A DNA stretch of 64,000 bases, taken from contig MCGO01000016.1 of the NCBI GenBank assembly GCA_002104985.1, positions 186,001-250,000 on the forward strand. The letters run 5' to 3'. The stretch comes from Rhizoclosmatium globosum (lineage: Eukaryota > Chytridiomycota > Chytridiomycetes > Chytridiales > Chytriomycetaceae). The translations under genes and the position numbers were made by a program. Of this stretch, positions 33,715 through 45,115 are shown one piece after another; the stretch's first letter is position 1, and each line of letters starts with the position of its first letter. The notes under the pieces are model-generated. The model did no database searches, had not been told where the DNA came from, and saw only the letters and a program-made list of their open reading frames with translations.

Positions 33715-36700
33715 TAGCTGGGAACCGTACGTGAAGTTTCTCAATACATCACTCATGGCGGCCTGCACCGCGGCCTGATTTTCCGTCGATACTTCTACCA
33801 AACAATGCTTTTCAGTTTTACCTGTCTTGTCATTCTCGTTTTCTCTCGAATCCAAAGAACTTCGAGAAGTGTTCCAGCCATATTCGCCTTGAAAGCTGGC
33901 CCAACGTTTTACCAGTCTCAACAGCCTCTCTCTCGGTCTTCGATGTCCTGCAACATGCAGGTAAACGATTGACGCCAAAATCCCTTTTAAATTAGGGGCG
34001 ATCAAAGCTCCTCTAGTCCTCAGAAATGACTCTATAATATTGACTCCATATTGAGAAGTTTCTTGTTGAATCAAACTTGCATTTATAGCGTCTGATAATG
34101 TCATATATACATGAGCCCAAGGATCTTTCGCTAAGTTTTCTGCTTGTGTTGGTGCAGCAGGGGGTTTGGAAAGTTTCTGTGAATGAACCCACGGAGGGTA
34201 AAGATGATGCAGCCACGATGTCCTTCCTATTTCTCGACGGAATATAAACTTCGGGAGAGATAGAAATACTGACGGACACTGCCAGGAGAATTTGTAGGTA
34301 TTCACGAGGCATCAGGTCATGTTTGGATGTTTGCATCTGTGATACGCGTTTAATAGTGTCCATCAATTAGAGGCAATTCTTACCAATCGTATGATGCCCA
34401 TCGCGATTCCAAACGGAAACCAGGTGTCAACCACTCGCGGTAAAACCTGCTTTGATAAAAACGGCAAGTCCCAATAAATAACAAGTCCTTGATCTTGTCC
34501 AGACACACACTGGGCTGCTGAAGCTGTGAGCAAATCTGTTGAGCTCGTGGTCCAAGAGCTTTCATCAATTACAGGAATCTCTAACAAGATACAGCGAACA
34601 GAATCATTCATTTTAGAAGCCCTTGACAAAGGGTGTACATAAGGGCGGATGGTTTTCAAGGGCAGGCGATAGCAGAATCAAGCCTGCGCAGTTTTAAACA
34701 AAGATATGAATCAAATAATTATGACTTACTTGATCGTAAGACATCGCCGCTGACAGCTTTGAGTACACATCCAGCCGCGTTCCTTGCCACGTGGCAAGAT
34801 TATGAGATTCATCAGTATTTTTCAAAACTGATGCTAAAAACGCGACATATGCTTTTTGCAAAGACGGTGGGCAGTTTTGAAACATAACTGCACGCAAGAA
34901 CCCTTCTCTTGGCCAATAATATCCCTGACTCCATCAGGTAACACTCCTACTGCTCCGGTTTTAAAGCGAACAGGTTTATCGTGCTGGATATCTTCAGAAC
35001 TCTCGAAATGTTTGGGGTTTGGTTGAGATGCAAGATGTGCAAGTAAATGCAATGCAGCGCATACTTCAACACCGAAGAAGGAGATGAGAATATGATTCCT
35101 TGCTCTGCTGCTCTTCGGTGCGTGTTAACACAGTCAAACATTCTGACAGTAATAGTGTTATGTGTTGCGAAGGTTTTACATGGTCCATTTCTTCAAAGCT
35201 CGTTGGTTGTTTGGAGTCTTGAGCTTTTTTGCTGCTTGATTCTAACTGAACCGCACAAAGCAGGCTTATAAACGGATTTCCTGTATCCGTGAATGTAGAC
35301 GCATGCGTGACAGCACCAACAAAGCTTCCAGTGTTGCTCCCAGATACAGAAACGTTTCGACTCGCCAAAGCGCTGTACACGGCATTTTTGATAAAGAGGA
35401 AAGCCCGAACTTTTTCAGAATCTGGCGTGTCTGGCCCAACAAACGCATTCAAGATTCTTGCCACGAACGGAATCTTTTCGGGGCTACTTGTGATTTTCGA
35501 CAGCAACAGCGAGACTTCCTTGATTTGTGTAATCCGATTCGAGGCTTCTTTGCTGGAGATATTTTGCAAAAGTGATGCAAAGTAACATGAAATGGCTGTT
35601 GCCACTGTTTTTCACAGTTAAGATAAATTTGTATTGACATTGCTAACTTACTATGCAATACCTTGGTATCAGAAGCGAAATTGATAACACAAGGAATCAA
35701 AACTTCAAACAGCAGCTGATATCAGATGGCGGCTATGCAAAATGGGAGTGAACTCCTTCTCCTTGTTCTCCAAAACTTTGGGCAATAGATCAATATCCTC
35801 CGAGCTAATGGCATCAAACTTTCCAATCAGTTTCTCCCTGCACAGTAATGTTGCGAAGCAAGAACGGCTGAATGAGACTTGTTGGTCCGTAATTCCAAAG
35901 AGTCCACATAGGACTTTCAAAACAGCAACCTGTTTGTCGCGTTAATTTTATAAAAACTATTTTCTCAACGAACTTTTCCGAGATGTTCATCAAGGCTCGC
36001 GGCTTCTGTTGTTGTCCCTCCAACACTCGTAAGTGAGTATACTTTGGATTCGTTCGGATTCTCAATAGCTGATGCGTTAATTCCAAGCAAAAACTGGCTC
36101 GCAGCTTTCAAATTATTCATCACTATTCCGCCAGCTCCACTAACAGATTTCAAGGTAGCAGATTGATCAGGGTAACGGATTGATTCGGTTTGAGGTTGTT
36201 CTATTAGGCTCTCTTGAGGCTGCTGCTGCTGATTTAAGGGCTCTAACTTTGTTTTAAGTCCCTTTGAAGGAGGTTGTTTCACTCTGCTTGGGTTCTGTTG
36301 TGGTGTCGAGTTTGGTTGAACCATCACCAATGGCGACGACCTTAAATACGAGAGTCAGACCCCAAGTCTACTCATAACCTAAATAATAATCACAGACCCA
36401 GATTTCATAACATGATGATGCACAAGACTCAACGCGATAGCCCCCGCCTCCGCTTTCGATCTCATCACATCCTCCACCAACTCACGCGTCAAAATTATCC
36501 CTACTTTCCCACACGCCTTCTGCAGCTGCTCCCAATTATTTCGCTTCGCCGCAGGTCCCATTCCCGTATCATATGAGTGCATCTGGAACTCTAGGGATGA
36601 TATTTGCTGAGAATCTCAGCAAGGAGGAACCCGTTCGCTAGATCGCGTTTCGTGTTTTTGATGGAGTACGTCAGGTCGAGACCTTGCACCCACTTGAGCA

Positions 36701-36722
36701 CATCGCGTGTGAGACTCGTCAT
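33691..36722 (-). CDS. CH-like domain (SPATA4/SPEF type) plus ARM-like helical protein
   Basis: The N-terminus (ATG at 36722) is a CH-like domain of the sperm/flagellar type: [20 protein letters not shown], then [34 protein letters not shown] and [21 protein letters not shown] Gln/Pro-rich linker (about 36350-36150) follows. After it comes a long helical region without Cys or His motifs, with ARM/HEAT-like packing ([40 protein letters not shown]). The last frame ends at 33691. Several introns and single-base breaks (for example near 36600) make exon borders provisional; about 850 residues are expected. CH domains of this class are linked to axonemal or basal-body microtubules. The protein is therefore plausibly flagellar, which would fit a zoosporic fungus. 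It is divergent from an EF-hand protein. Confidence 0.6.
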
Positions 36723-36757
36723 GTGTCTGTTTTCTTTGAAAAGAATTGTCGAAACAA
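36723..36757. promoter_or_regulatory. 35-bp bidirectional promoter, CH-ARM / EF-hand genes
   Basis: 35 bp separate two divergent ATGs. Co-expression of the pair would be expected. No TATA-like element is visible in the gap itself. Confidence 0.45.
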
Positions 36758-37296
36758 ATGAGCAGTAACAGTGCGCGTAACAAGCAAAAGAAGGGCGGGA
36801 TGAGCACCGATCAGGTCGAGTATTATAAGGAAGCATATGCTCTGTTTGATGCGGACCATAACGGATGTATTGATGTTCAAGAATTGGGTGAAGTCATGAG
36901 GAGCTGTGGAATGGATCCAACGGAGGACGAAGTTCGGACCATGATTGCAAGTGTTGATGCAGATAATACGGGCACGATTGACTTTGACGAGTTTTTGGTG
37001 TGAGTGTTGTTATTGTTTTACTTTTCAAGTACTAACATGACTCATTAAGTATGATGGAAGATTTCAGAGGAGAAACTCGAATTCATTATACGGAAGAGAA
37101 ACTCTGTGAAGCATTCCAAGCGATGGACTTTGATAACAATGGGCTCATTACGGCATCAGACTTGATCAATGTCGCAAAAAGCCATGGAGACGAAATGAGT
37201 GAGAAAGAAGCACTAGAACTAATGAAGGAAGGTGATGCGGATGGCGACGGCGTTATCAACTTCGAGGATTTTTGCAAGGTGAATTCTCAGCTCTGA
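36758..37296 (+). CDS. Four-EF-hand Ca2+-binding protein (calmodulin/centrin class)
   Basis: Two exons, 36758-36999 and 37050-37296, joined by a 50-bp intron, give about 162 residues without any frame correction. Four EF-hand loops are seen: [36 protein letters not shown] and [12 protein letters not shown]. Loops 1, 2 and 4 have canonical ligands; loop 3 ends in Asp rather than Glu. A short basic N-terminal extension ([10 protein letters not shown]) precedes the first helix, as in centrins, whereas the loops are calmodulin-like; the class is not settled. The start is the ATG at 36758; a TTG four codons earlier is in frame. Its divergent neighbour is a SPATA4/SPEF-type CH protein, so a basal-body or flagellar role is a reasonable inference. 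Confidence 0.9.
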
Positions 37297-37494
37297 AAAC
37301 GTGGCACTCACCAAACGTCAGCTTGTACAAGATTGGGACAAATAAGTGGGAATAAGAGATACATTTTGGGATTCTTTTGGGCTCAATGGCAAGCGAAAAA
37401 GAAGGAAGAGGCAAGGGAAGGATACTAAAAAAAAAGGGAAACAAAGAATGTCTATAAAACTCCCAACAATTACCAAACACAACCATCACATTCA

Positions 37495-40239
37495 TTATCT
37501 GCTAAATCTCGACATGACAAACGCAGCCACAACAACAATTCCAGCGCTCAACGCCACATTCACAGCCAATGGCGCATCCCTCAAAAACTCAGTAACGCCT
37601 CCTTCCGCAACACTTGCACGTCTCTGAGTCGACCTTCGGTTCGACGCAGCACGTGGATGCTCTTCAACTGCAGCTGGTGCAACTTCCTTCTCCTTCTCCT
37701 TCTCTTTGGCTGCTCTCCCACATGCAACACAAGTCTCTCCCACCCAAACCGTCTCGCCATTCCAACAGCCTCCTCCAAGTCCGCGTTACTTCCCAACAGA
37801 ATCATATCACCCTCTTCGTCTTCATAGGACACAACCTGGCGCGCCACCAGTTTTCGCACGGATGACAGCATACACGTCGCTCACGTTCATGGATGAACTC
37901 GTGAATCTGTGGACTTTTCCAGAACGCTTGTCACGGAGCTTGTAGCCAAACTGCGATGGATCCAAGGACTGACTTCCAGAGAGGATTGTAGATGGAGCGA
38001 CAGGGGGTGGACTCTCAACGCGCATATAGGGCTGTGGTGGGGCGGGAGAGAAGCGTTCAGGCATGTGGCCAATTTGAAGGGACTGACGGTATTGACGAGG
38101 AGAAGTCATTGTTGATTCGGTTCAAGGTGGCATGACGGCGCCCTCCAGATGAAGTGATACTTCTGACATCATCATCGAAGGATTCGGCTGATTCGGTATC
38201 AATGATGGAGCCGTTGTTGAAGGTTGAGTTCCAGAATTTGTTCCACATTGGACCACTTGGGTCAACTGCGGCGCTGTCATTAGCAGAAGCGTCAGCACCA
38301 GTCTCCTTGTTCATAAGATAATCAAGCATAGCCATCGTCAAAGTAAGAACATCAACGAGACCGATAGGAACCGATCCCTCAACAACTGGAAGATGGAGGT
38401 AGTGGCCAACTAAAGAATTATATAAGTGTGAGAACCAAGCCAAAGTTCGAAACAAACCATGGAGCTTCTTCAATGCATCAAGAATACTGGTGGATGCATC
38501 CACAGAATCAGGGTGAGGAGTCATAACTCTCACAACTGAAGTAGTGGCAGGATCCAAACCGGCAGCAATAACTCTCAACACGATATCCTTAGTCGTGAAG
38601 ATTCCGTGCAACTTTTCTTCGCCCTGTGCAAGAACCAGTACAGCCGTTTGATGCATCTGCTTCATCATCTTGGCCGCATCACGCACAGAAGCCTTGATTC
38701 CAACCTCAGGCACATCGCCTTCCCCGTTGGCATCGTTCTTGTGAAGAACGGAAAGCAAGTCAGGACAACCGTGCTGAGCGCGTACTCCTTCCACCGCAGC
38801 CATGGCCAAGTGTCCACGACGTTCGAGAGCTTCCATTGCAGCGACGATGTTGGCGTCCTCAAGCACCTTCTTTTCCAAATCATCCAAACGTTCAAAGACA
38901 CACTTAGTAATGTCCAGGAGTCCCACGACGTTTGTAGAAGTTGCAGTTGTGGTTGTAGAGCCTATTAATTTGTTTTGTCAGACAATGAGCTATTTTCCCA
39001 CTATTCTGATGTGCCGCGCCAATGCTTCTTCAACATTCTGTGGGTTTGATGACACTATAGCATAATCTGCTCGATCAGTTCCCCAGCTGGCTCCTTTCCT
39101 ACTTTGTTGCATGCTCGCTTTCACCAGCTTCGTCAATCTTATTCTTTCCGACTTCGTCTCATAATTCACCACGCTTGCACTTTTTTTTCGCGACTTCGTC
39201 GTATCTCGACTTTGTCTTACAACATACTCGCTACACTCGCTATTTTCTTTATGACTCCCCAAGTCCAGCATCACCACATTCATTCTGGTGGCTGCGCTCA
39301 CTCACAGCCTCACTTCGTTCACTCTTGCAAGAAAACTCACCCATCTCAGCATCTACACCATCCTCTTCTTCAGCAGCAATAACAGGCAAATGTCTGAACC
39401 GACGAGAAACCATGGTAGACAGGGCCTCATTTCTTGGACCTTTATCCAAAACCGCAATGGGGTTACGAGTCATGCATTGAGAGACGGTAGTTTGTCTCAG
39501 GTCAAGGCCTTCAGCGACAACTCTGTAAGCAATGTCCTTGTCCGTGAGGATACCCGAGATTGACCTTCTTCGTTGACGACCAAGACAGCATCGCTCTTTT
39601 TGCAGCCATGAGTTGGGCAGCCTGGGGGTTCATGTGAGTCAAGTGTTGGTTGATGAAACAAGGGGTTTGAGGTGTCAAAGCAGCGATGTTCCCACTCCAG
39701 CATCCACTCCCAGATTCCATGCATATCGCCAAACAAGTATAATTCCAGTATGAGAAGGGGGACTCTTGAAGCATGATACCATGATGTGTCTGCCAGTCAC
39801 ACCAGGTCACTCAACGCACCTGAACAATTCTGGCGTCTCGAGCACAGTAATAGCCTGAGCAGGCTTCAAGGAAGCGACAGTGGATGAGTAGCCCTTTGAT
39901 CTCTTGTTGTAGACTGGTGGTTGGAAGTTTGACTGGGGCACTGACGCCACGGACATGCGCTTCGTTGTCTTGCGGGACAGCTAGCGAGCCGGTTAGTTAA
40001 ACCGGGTTTGAATCGACACAAACCTCAGTCTCGGCCTTCTTCCGAATCTGGTCGTCTCTCTTCTTGTTTCGGTGTCGGAACAAGTCGCTTCCTCCTCCTC
40101 CAACGCCACCACCAACAACACTCGATGAAGCTGAGGCTGAGAGTGGCTGTGGCGGTGTCTGGCTCGTTGGCGAGGAGTACATGGACTCGCGGCGCTGTGG
40201 TCCCTCTCTGGTTGATGTTGGGATGTTGGACGAGATCAT
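37495..40239 (-). CDS. CBS-domain x4 plus PB1 plus C-terminal membrane anchor protein
   Basis: Fungal-type CBS/PB1 protein. After a Ser/Gly-rich N-terminus (ATG 40239) come two Bateman modules. The first has AAQLMAAKRSDAVLVVNEEG, GILTDKDIAYRVVAEGLDLR, and CMTRNPIAVLDKGPRNEALS with RRFRHLPVI. The second has AAKMMKQMHQTAVLVLAQGE, GIFTTKDIVLRVIAAGLDPA, MTPHPDSVDASTSILDAL and YLHLPVVEGSVPIGLVDV. A PB1 domain follows at about 38010-37740, with the acidic OPCA-like YEDEEGDMILLGSNADLEE. A single helix (VNVALSAGIVVVAAFVMS) closes the protein before the stop at 37495. CBS pairs bind adenine nucleotides. Besides normal short introns it has two long ones (about 39612-39826 and 38958-39345). Several one-base breaks occur (near 39560, 39600, 39835 and 37740). 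Confidence 0.82.
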
Positions 40240-40326
40240 TGGACTCAACTTCAAAGTTAAAACAATCTACAATTAAACCATCTTTCTCTCTTTCTCTCGT
40301 ATCTTCTTGAATCTATTTATCTTTAA
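40240..40326. promoter_or_regulatory. Divergent promoter CBS-PB1 / CIA30-domain gene
   Basis: 87 bp between divergent ATGs with a CT-rich run (TTTCTCTCTTTCTCTCGTAT, 40282-40301), a common feature of fungal start regions. Confidence 0.4.
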
Positions 40327-41242
40327 ATGAATCCGATCACATCTTGTCTCTTTTCCTCCAATCGCAATTCAATTGGTAATCATTCACTCCGAAAAACTCA
40401 ACTGGAAATGACACTGCCAACACCGTCTGGCTCTTTGCTCTCGCCGCTCTCACTGTCTCTGCTTCCTTCGCAATGCCTACAAAACCACTTCAGCGTATCC
40501 TTCAGGTCAAAGGCTTCCTTGCCAATCCAAAACAACTCTTTGGTCCTCAGGCAGAGAACTTCTGGGAGGCCCTTCCACTTGGGATTCTGTGACTGACCGC
40601 GTGAGTATTTTAAAACTTTGTAGAAAGAGTTCCTCAGAACGAGCCCAATTCTAATTTCTTTGTGAACTTGAAGGTTCGAGGTGGTATTTCAACGGCAACC
40701 CTCGCTACTTCCTACGACCATGCTACATTCAGTGGTCTTCTTGATACTTCTACTCTTGGTGGTGCCGGTTTCGCTTCTGTTCGTACCAATCTTACTACAA
40801 CAGACTTTTCCGCATATTCTGGTCTTCAAATCACTTTTGATAAGGCTGATGGTCGTACATATGCTTTGAACCTTTACAATGAGTTAGGAGGTCGTCGCGA
40901 GGATGGAAGGTACTGTGTTATATCTTTTGATTGAGTGGTTTGAGTGTTCGATTGAGTGTGTTGTTTGGATTTCAAACTTAACTTCCTCTCACTTGACCCA
41001 TCTAATAGACGCGAATCCTCCATTGAATTCAAGTACAACATTCAAACTCTTCCTCTAACGACATTCAAATCTTCGAGGCTCCATTCGATGCTTTTGTTGC
41101 ATACTACAGAGGAAGACCTACGACAGACGGCGCTAAATTGGATGCCTCCAAAGTTATTGCATTATCTATTATGATACAATCCTACTTTGACAACCAAAAG
41201 GGACCCTACGAAGCTGTTTTCAAAAGCATTGAACTGTATTAA
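40327..41242 (+). CDS. CIA30 (NDUFAF1-like) domain protein
   Basis: Complex I intermediate-associated protein 30 domain (PF08547). The leader is hydrophobic (VWLFALAALTVSASFA) and precedes PTKPLQRILQVKGFLANPKQ. The CIA30 part reads KVRGGISTATLATSYDHATF, GGAGFASVRTNLTTTDFSAY, then SGLQITFDKADGRTYALNLY. After a roughly 100-bp interruption at 40910-41010 come SSIEFKYNIQTLP and the final YEAVFKSIELY before TAA at 41240. NDUFAF1 helps assemble the membrane arm of complex I. Some fungal CIA30 proteins are secretory instead, and the hydrophobic leader leaves both options open. Frame changes near 40400, 40600 and 41060 again are single-base. The exact start is uncertain. Confidence 0.72.
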
Positions 41243-41379
41243 ATTGGAATAAAGAATTACCTGAATGTGGTTGTTCGAAGTTGGCATTAAAACTTTTCAT
41301 CATATTTATTATTCCTATATTCATTTGTTTGTGTTCAGCCTGAACTTCGTTTCAACCTGCTAGCAGCCCACCCCACAGA

Positions 41380-42543
41380 ATGCTGCAGTTTCTCGACTTG
41401 CCGGATGAATTACTCCAACAGATCTTCAGCTGCATATCTCCAAGGCAAGTGCTCAAATACCGGCAGTTATGCAGACGATTGAATCAGTGTTTGCTTGATC
41501 CTCACTTTGCAATCACCAATTTGAGACTCCACTTCGACCGTCGAACCTCTCTTAGCAATGAGCAACCAAGTGAACAAGATATCTTGTGGTTTCAATGGCC
41601 TCAGGTCTACCAAACTGTCTATGCTAAACATTACATAAGTGATTTGATTGAACTGCAATGGCACCTTGAATCCATCAACGCCCCACTCCCGAAAGGATTA
41701 GATCAACTTTTCCAATTACAGACTCTTGTTTTGGCTCAATGTGAACTGATTGGCGGCATACCATCGGAGATACGTCAACTGACAAACTTACACACACTTG
41801 TTCTTGCCAACAACATGCTGGACGGACCTATTCCCTCATGGATCGGTGACTTAGAGAATCTAAAGCACCTCGATTTACGAAACAATGGCTTCACTGGACG
41901 TATTCCCCTCTTCGACCAAATGCTGAACCTCATTCACCTTGACTTTGGTCGCAACAACCTGGTCGGCCCTATACCACTTTTACCTGCATGCCTCATATCT
42001 CTATTCCTAGATCACAATCCTTTGAACACTTCATTCTCGTTCCCAACCCACCAACCAAATCTCCTCCGTCTCCACCTCCACAACTGTCAACTATCAGGAA
42101 GCATTCCCTCTGATATATCAATTATGTTTCCATCCCTCCAATTTCTCAATGCATCCAACAACTCCCTCTCTGGGTCACTTTCAATTACATTCCCAGCCAC
42201 ATTGCAATCACTCTCCCTTGCACACAACGCTCTCACTGGACCCATACCGGCATCCCTAGGAACACTGCAAAATCTTTCTCTCTTAAACTTGAGTAATAAT
42301 GAATTGTCACGAGGAATTCCTGAGGAGTTGGGACACCTCCAACAAGGAATGAGATACCTCAACTTGAGCAACAACCGGCTGAGTGGAACTGTTCCTAAAA
42401 GTGTGATAGCGATGGGGAAAGCTGCTTGGATGGATATATCAGGGAATTCGTTTGAAGTCGTTGGTGGATGGTGGGCTGTTCAACTGTGGTTGAGGGGAAT
42501 GTATTTGTGGGGTGTATGTACAAGTGGGTTTGGTTACGCTTGA
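41380..42543 (+). CDS. F-box plus plant-type LRR protein, intact
   Basis: Intronless 387-residue frame. An F-box lies at residues 4-44 (FLDLPDELLQQIFSCISPRQ, LCRRLNQCLLDPHF). A linker follows with an aromatic motif (DILWFQWPQVYQTVYAKHYI). Then come about ten LRRs of the LxxLxLxxNxLxGxIP type (for example LENLKHLDLRNNGFTGRIPL; LNLSNNRLSGTVPK). The end is Trp-rich (GGWWAVQLWLRGMYLWGVCT). F-box proteins present substrates to SCF ubiquitin ligases; the repeats would bind the target. GxIP repeats are usual in secreted plant receptors, not in intracellular F-box proteins, so the combination is unusual. It is the best-preserved member of a family with relatives at 45240, 46440, 47729 and 11366 in this window. 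Confidence 0.85.
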   Translation: MLQFLDLPDELLQQIFSCISPRQVLKYRQLCRRLNQCLLDPHFAITNLRLHFDRRTSLSNEQPSEQDILWFQWPQVYQTVYAKHYISDLIELQWHLESINAPLPKGLDQLFQLQTLVLAQCELIGGIPSEIRQLTNLHTLVLANNMLDGPIPSWIGDLENLKHLDLRNNGFTGRIPLFDQMLNLIHLDFGRNNLVGPIPLLPACLISLFLDHNPLNTSFSFPTHQPNLLRLHLHNCQLSGSIPSDISIMFPSLQFLNASNNSLSGSLSITFPATLQSLSLAHNALTGPIPASLGTLQNLSLLNLSNNELSRGIPEELGHLQQGMRYLNLSNNRLSGTVPKSVIAMGKAAWMDISGNSFEVVGGWWAVQLWLRGMYLWGVCTSGFGYA

Positions 42544-42710
42544 TTCTGTGACAGATTGAGCTGTTGTTCCCGATTTAAAAATATATTGAAATATAGATTC
42601 TGTTTGTTTGTTTCAACGTATTCTCTTGACTCTAACGCACCTCTTGAGATTCCACTCCTGTGTCATGTTGACAGCGGTACAAGCAAGCAAAGTTTATTTT
42701 CCATTTCCGA

Positions 42711-43251
42711 ATGGCAAGCACCACCGCCACCACCAACCTCAGCCAACCACCGTTTCCACTTCCAGGCGATGGCGCCAACTCCGGCGCACCACACTTTGGC
42801 ACCGCCGCGCCGCCGCCTCCGGGATGGCCCGACGAAGTTCCGTGGCCGCCGGGACTCGAACCAACAACGGCGACTGTGGAAACGGACGCGTCTGATCCGT
42901 AATCGTCCACACTCACTTCCAATTCATTGAACCGCCTTCATCTAACAATCCAATGTGACTCACAGCTCTGTCCCTGCCACGCCTCTAAGAATTCCATTCA
43001 TCCTCGGCCTTGTGCTTGGACTGCTTCTCGTGTTCTTGGTTGCGCTCGTTTACTCCTGCACCGGAAAATGCCGCCGTCCCAAGAGAACGCGAAGATCAGT
43101 GAAGGAATATGCTGGATCTTGGGTGGGAAGTGAGAGTGGAAGGGTCAAGGAACGACGCGAAATCGGTAATGCATCAGACGAATTTATGCTGGCGGTGTTG
43201 AATTCAGGAAATCGCGGACACAAGGACGATGGCGTGGACTGGTCTCCTTAA
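42711..43251 (+). CDS. Small membrane protein with FPLPGDG/PPGWP signature, copy 1
   Basis: I do not recognise this family. Exon 1 (42711-42899) gives an extracellular-looking N-part without signal peptide: NLSQPPFPLPGDG, HFGTAAPPPPGWPDEVPWPP and GLEPTTATVETDASDP. An intron (about 42900-42965, ending CACAG) follows. Exon 2 gives one membrane helix (FILGLVLGLLLVFLVALVYS), a basic stop-transfer end (GKCRRPKRTRR), and a cytoplasmic tail with VKEYAGSWVGSESGRVKERR and EIGNASDEFMLAVLN. About 155 residues. The layout suggests a type III (N-out) single-pass protein. It is the first of a head-to-tail series with copies at 43399 and 44104 and a relic near 44830. It is the most diverged in the tail. Confidence 0.65.
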
Positions 43252-43398
43252 CATACCGCGGATGATTCTATTGCAATACTCTTATATATTATTCGCTTTG
43301 ATTTATTGAAGGAAAGAGATTGAGTAATAATTTCGAGTGCTTGTTTGTTCTATTCACCCTCAGTCCCTCGCTTGTGGGACTTAAGATCTTGCTCAAAA

Positions 43399-43946
43399 TG
43401 GTAACCCAAAGCTCGCCAACATCTCTGATTTCTTCTTTAGCAGTGGTCCCTCTGCCATTCCCTCTTCCAGGCGATGGTTTAAACCCAACTCCGATTCACT
43501 TTGGTCCTACCTCGCCAGTACCCCCAGAATGGCCGAATAATATACCATGGCCGCCCGGATCGGAACTTAGGCCCTCAAATCAAACTTCTACAGTCCTAAG
43601 CTTTAAGAGCAAAGAGTTGAGTTCCTGTGACTATCCAAAGATATTTATTCAAATGGAATCTAACCCAACACAGTGACCATGACTATGATCATGAAAATTG
43701 GCGTGCACTAGCGCCTACTAACGCTATTATTCCTCTTGGTATCTCTCTGGGCGTCCTCTTATTTGTTTTGATGAGTATCGGGTGTTTTGGGTCACGACAA
43801 CAGGACGGTTCTCGAGAAAAACGAAAAGCATCACGACCGAATATACGAACGTAGAATATGCACGCTGGTTACTCCAGCGAAATGGAAAGGAGCTTGAAGA
43901 ACAATGTGAAATAAGAGAAGAGTTTGGTGGAGTTTTACCGTCTTGA
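43399..43946 (+). CDS. Small membrane protein with FPLPGDG/PPGWP signature, copy 2
   Basis: Same design as its neighbours: VVPLPFPLPGDGLNPTPIHF, GPTSPVPPEWPNNIPWPPGS, then ELRPSNQTST (a possible N-glycosylation site). An intron lies around 43590-43700. The membrane helix is AIIPLGISLGVLLFVLMSIG. The tail, after a one-base break near 43820, reads EYARWLLQRNGKELEEQCEI and EEFGGVLPS, with TGA at 43944. The PPGWP Gly is replaced by Glu (PPEWP). About 150 residues. Function unknown. Confidence 0.62.
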
Positions 43947-44103
43947 ATGAGGGCCCATCGTCGAGTAGCAAATAAGGTAGTCTCAAATACTCTCATTAAT
44001 CAAATAAAATTCGATTTTGGTTGAATGGAAAAAAAGGAATGTAAATGAAGAGCATGGTTTTGTGAGCTTGTGGACTCAGCTTGTGGAATAAAAGATCTTT
44101 GAA

Positions 44104-44680
44104 ATGGTACAAAGCTCCTCCACGTCTTGGCTGCCGGCTCCAGCAGATATTCAAGTTCCGGCGGCTCCATTTCCTCTTCCAGGAGACGGCTTGTACCCTA
44201 CAGCTATTCACTTTGGGCCTGCTGCACCAATGCCTCCTGGATGGCCAAATATACCATGGCCTCCTGGATCTGAACTTAAACTTTCTAATCAAACCGCGTC
44301 CGTAACTGGCATCGAGTAAGAACCTTAATGTTTACACTGAACTATGTATACAAGTCTAATATTACTGTAGCAGTAATTGCCAAAAAGATTGCTTCAGTTA
44401 TGCATCTACTAGCTCAGTTGTTCCTCTGGGTGTTTCTCTAGGTGCCGTTTTGCTCATTTTGATGGGTATTACTGTGGTTTCAGTATCAAGAAGAGGACTT
44501 TTCAAAACGAAGAAGAATCAGATCCCCAAGGAATACACGAATGGAGAATACGCACGTTGGCTTCTTGAAAGAACTGGTAAACAGCTGGAAGACCAACGTG
44601 AGGTTGGTGAAGAGTTTGACGGTGTCGTTGACAATGTGGGACTACCGTCGAGTAGTAAACAAGGAAGTCTCAAATACTGA
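44104..44680 (+). CDS. Small membrane protein with FPLPGDG/PPGWP signature, copy 3
   Basis: Cleanest copy. Exon 1 starts at ATG 44104: PAAPFPLPGDGLYPTAIHFG, PAAPMPPGWPNIPWPPGSEL, KLSNQTASVTGIE. The intron (44317-44370, GTAAG..TGTAG) leads to exon 2 with SNCQKDCFSYASTSSVVPLG and the membrane helix VSLGAVLLILMGITVVSVS. The basic border RRGLFKTKK and the tail EYTNGEYARWLLERTGKQLE with VGEEFDGVVDNVGLPSSSKQ close it at 44680. About 175 residues, no frame correction needed. The N-terminal signature (FPLPGDGxxPTxIHFGP) is nearly identical in copies 2 and 3, so this segment is under constraint or recently duplicated. Confidence 0.7.
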
Positions 44681-44829
44681 TATTAATGAAATAAAATATT
44701 AAGTCTCTGTGATTTTAAAATGAAATAGCTTGATTTAGAGTGCTTGTGCGTTCCATCACAATAAGTAAGATGTTGAACATTCACACGTAGTAAAATACAA
44801 AGTCTGATCCAATCACAACAGTTGCGTCG

Positions 44830-45115
44830 ACAATTGCGACAATTTTATGCCTACCAGTTCCATAATTCCACTTAGTCTCTCTTCCTTGGTGCTATCCTGT
44901 TTGTTTTGATGGGAATAATTAAATAACCGCGCTTTTGGTTACAAAACGTGTAAGATTCACAAAAGAAGGCGAATCCTCTGCCCAACAAATACACGAATAG
45001 AGAATATGAATGTTGGCTTCTGGAAAGGGATGCCAAAGAGCAGAAGAACACGCTGAAGTTGGTGACGGGATTTTACCATCAATACAGAAACATCGTCAAT
45101 TAGTAAACGCGGCAG
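44830..45115 (+). pseudogene. Relic of a fourth PPGWP-family membrane protein
   Basis: Remnants of exon 2 only. A broken membrane segment (SLFLGAILFVLMGII, around 44875-44922) is followed by NKYTNREYECWLLERDAKEQ at about 44985-45050 and KHRQL-like remains, in changing frames and with stops. No FPLPGDG exon is found upstream. It extends the tandem series to four units and lies directly before the next F-box-LRR gene. Confidence 0.6.
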
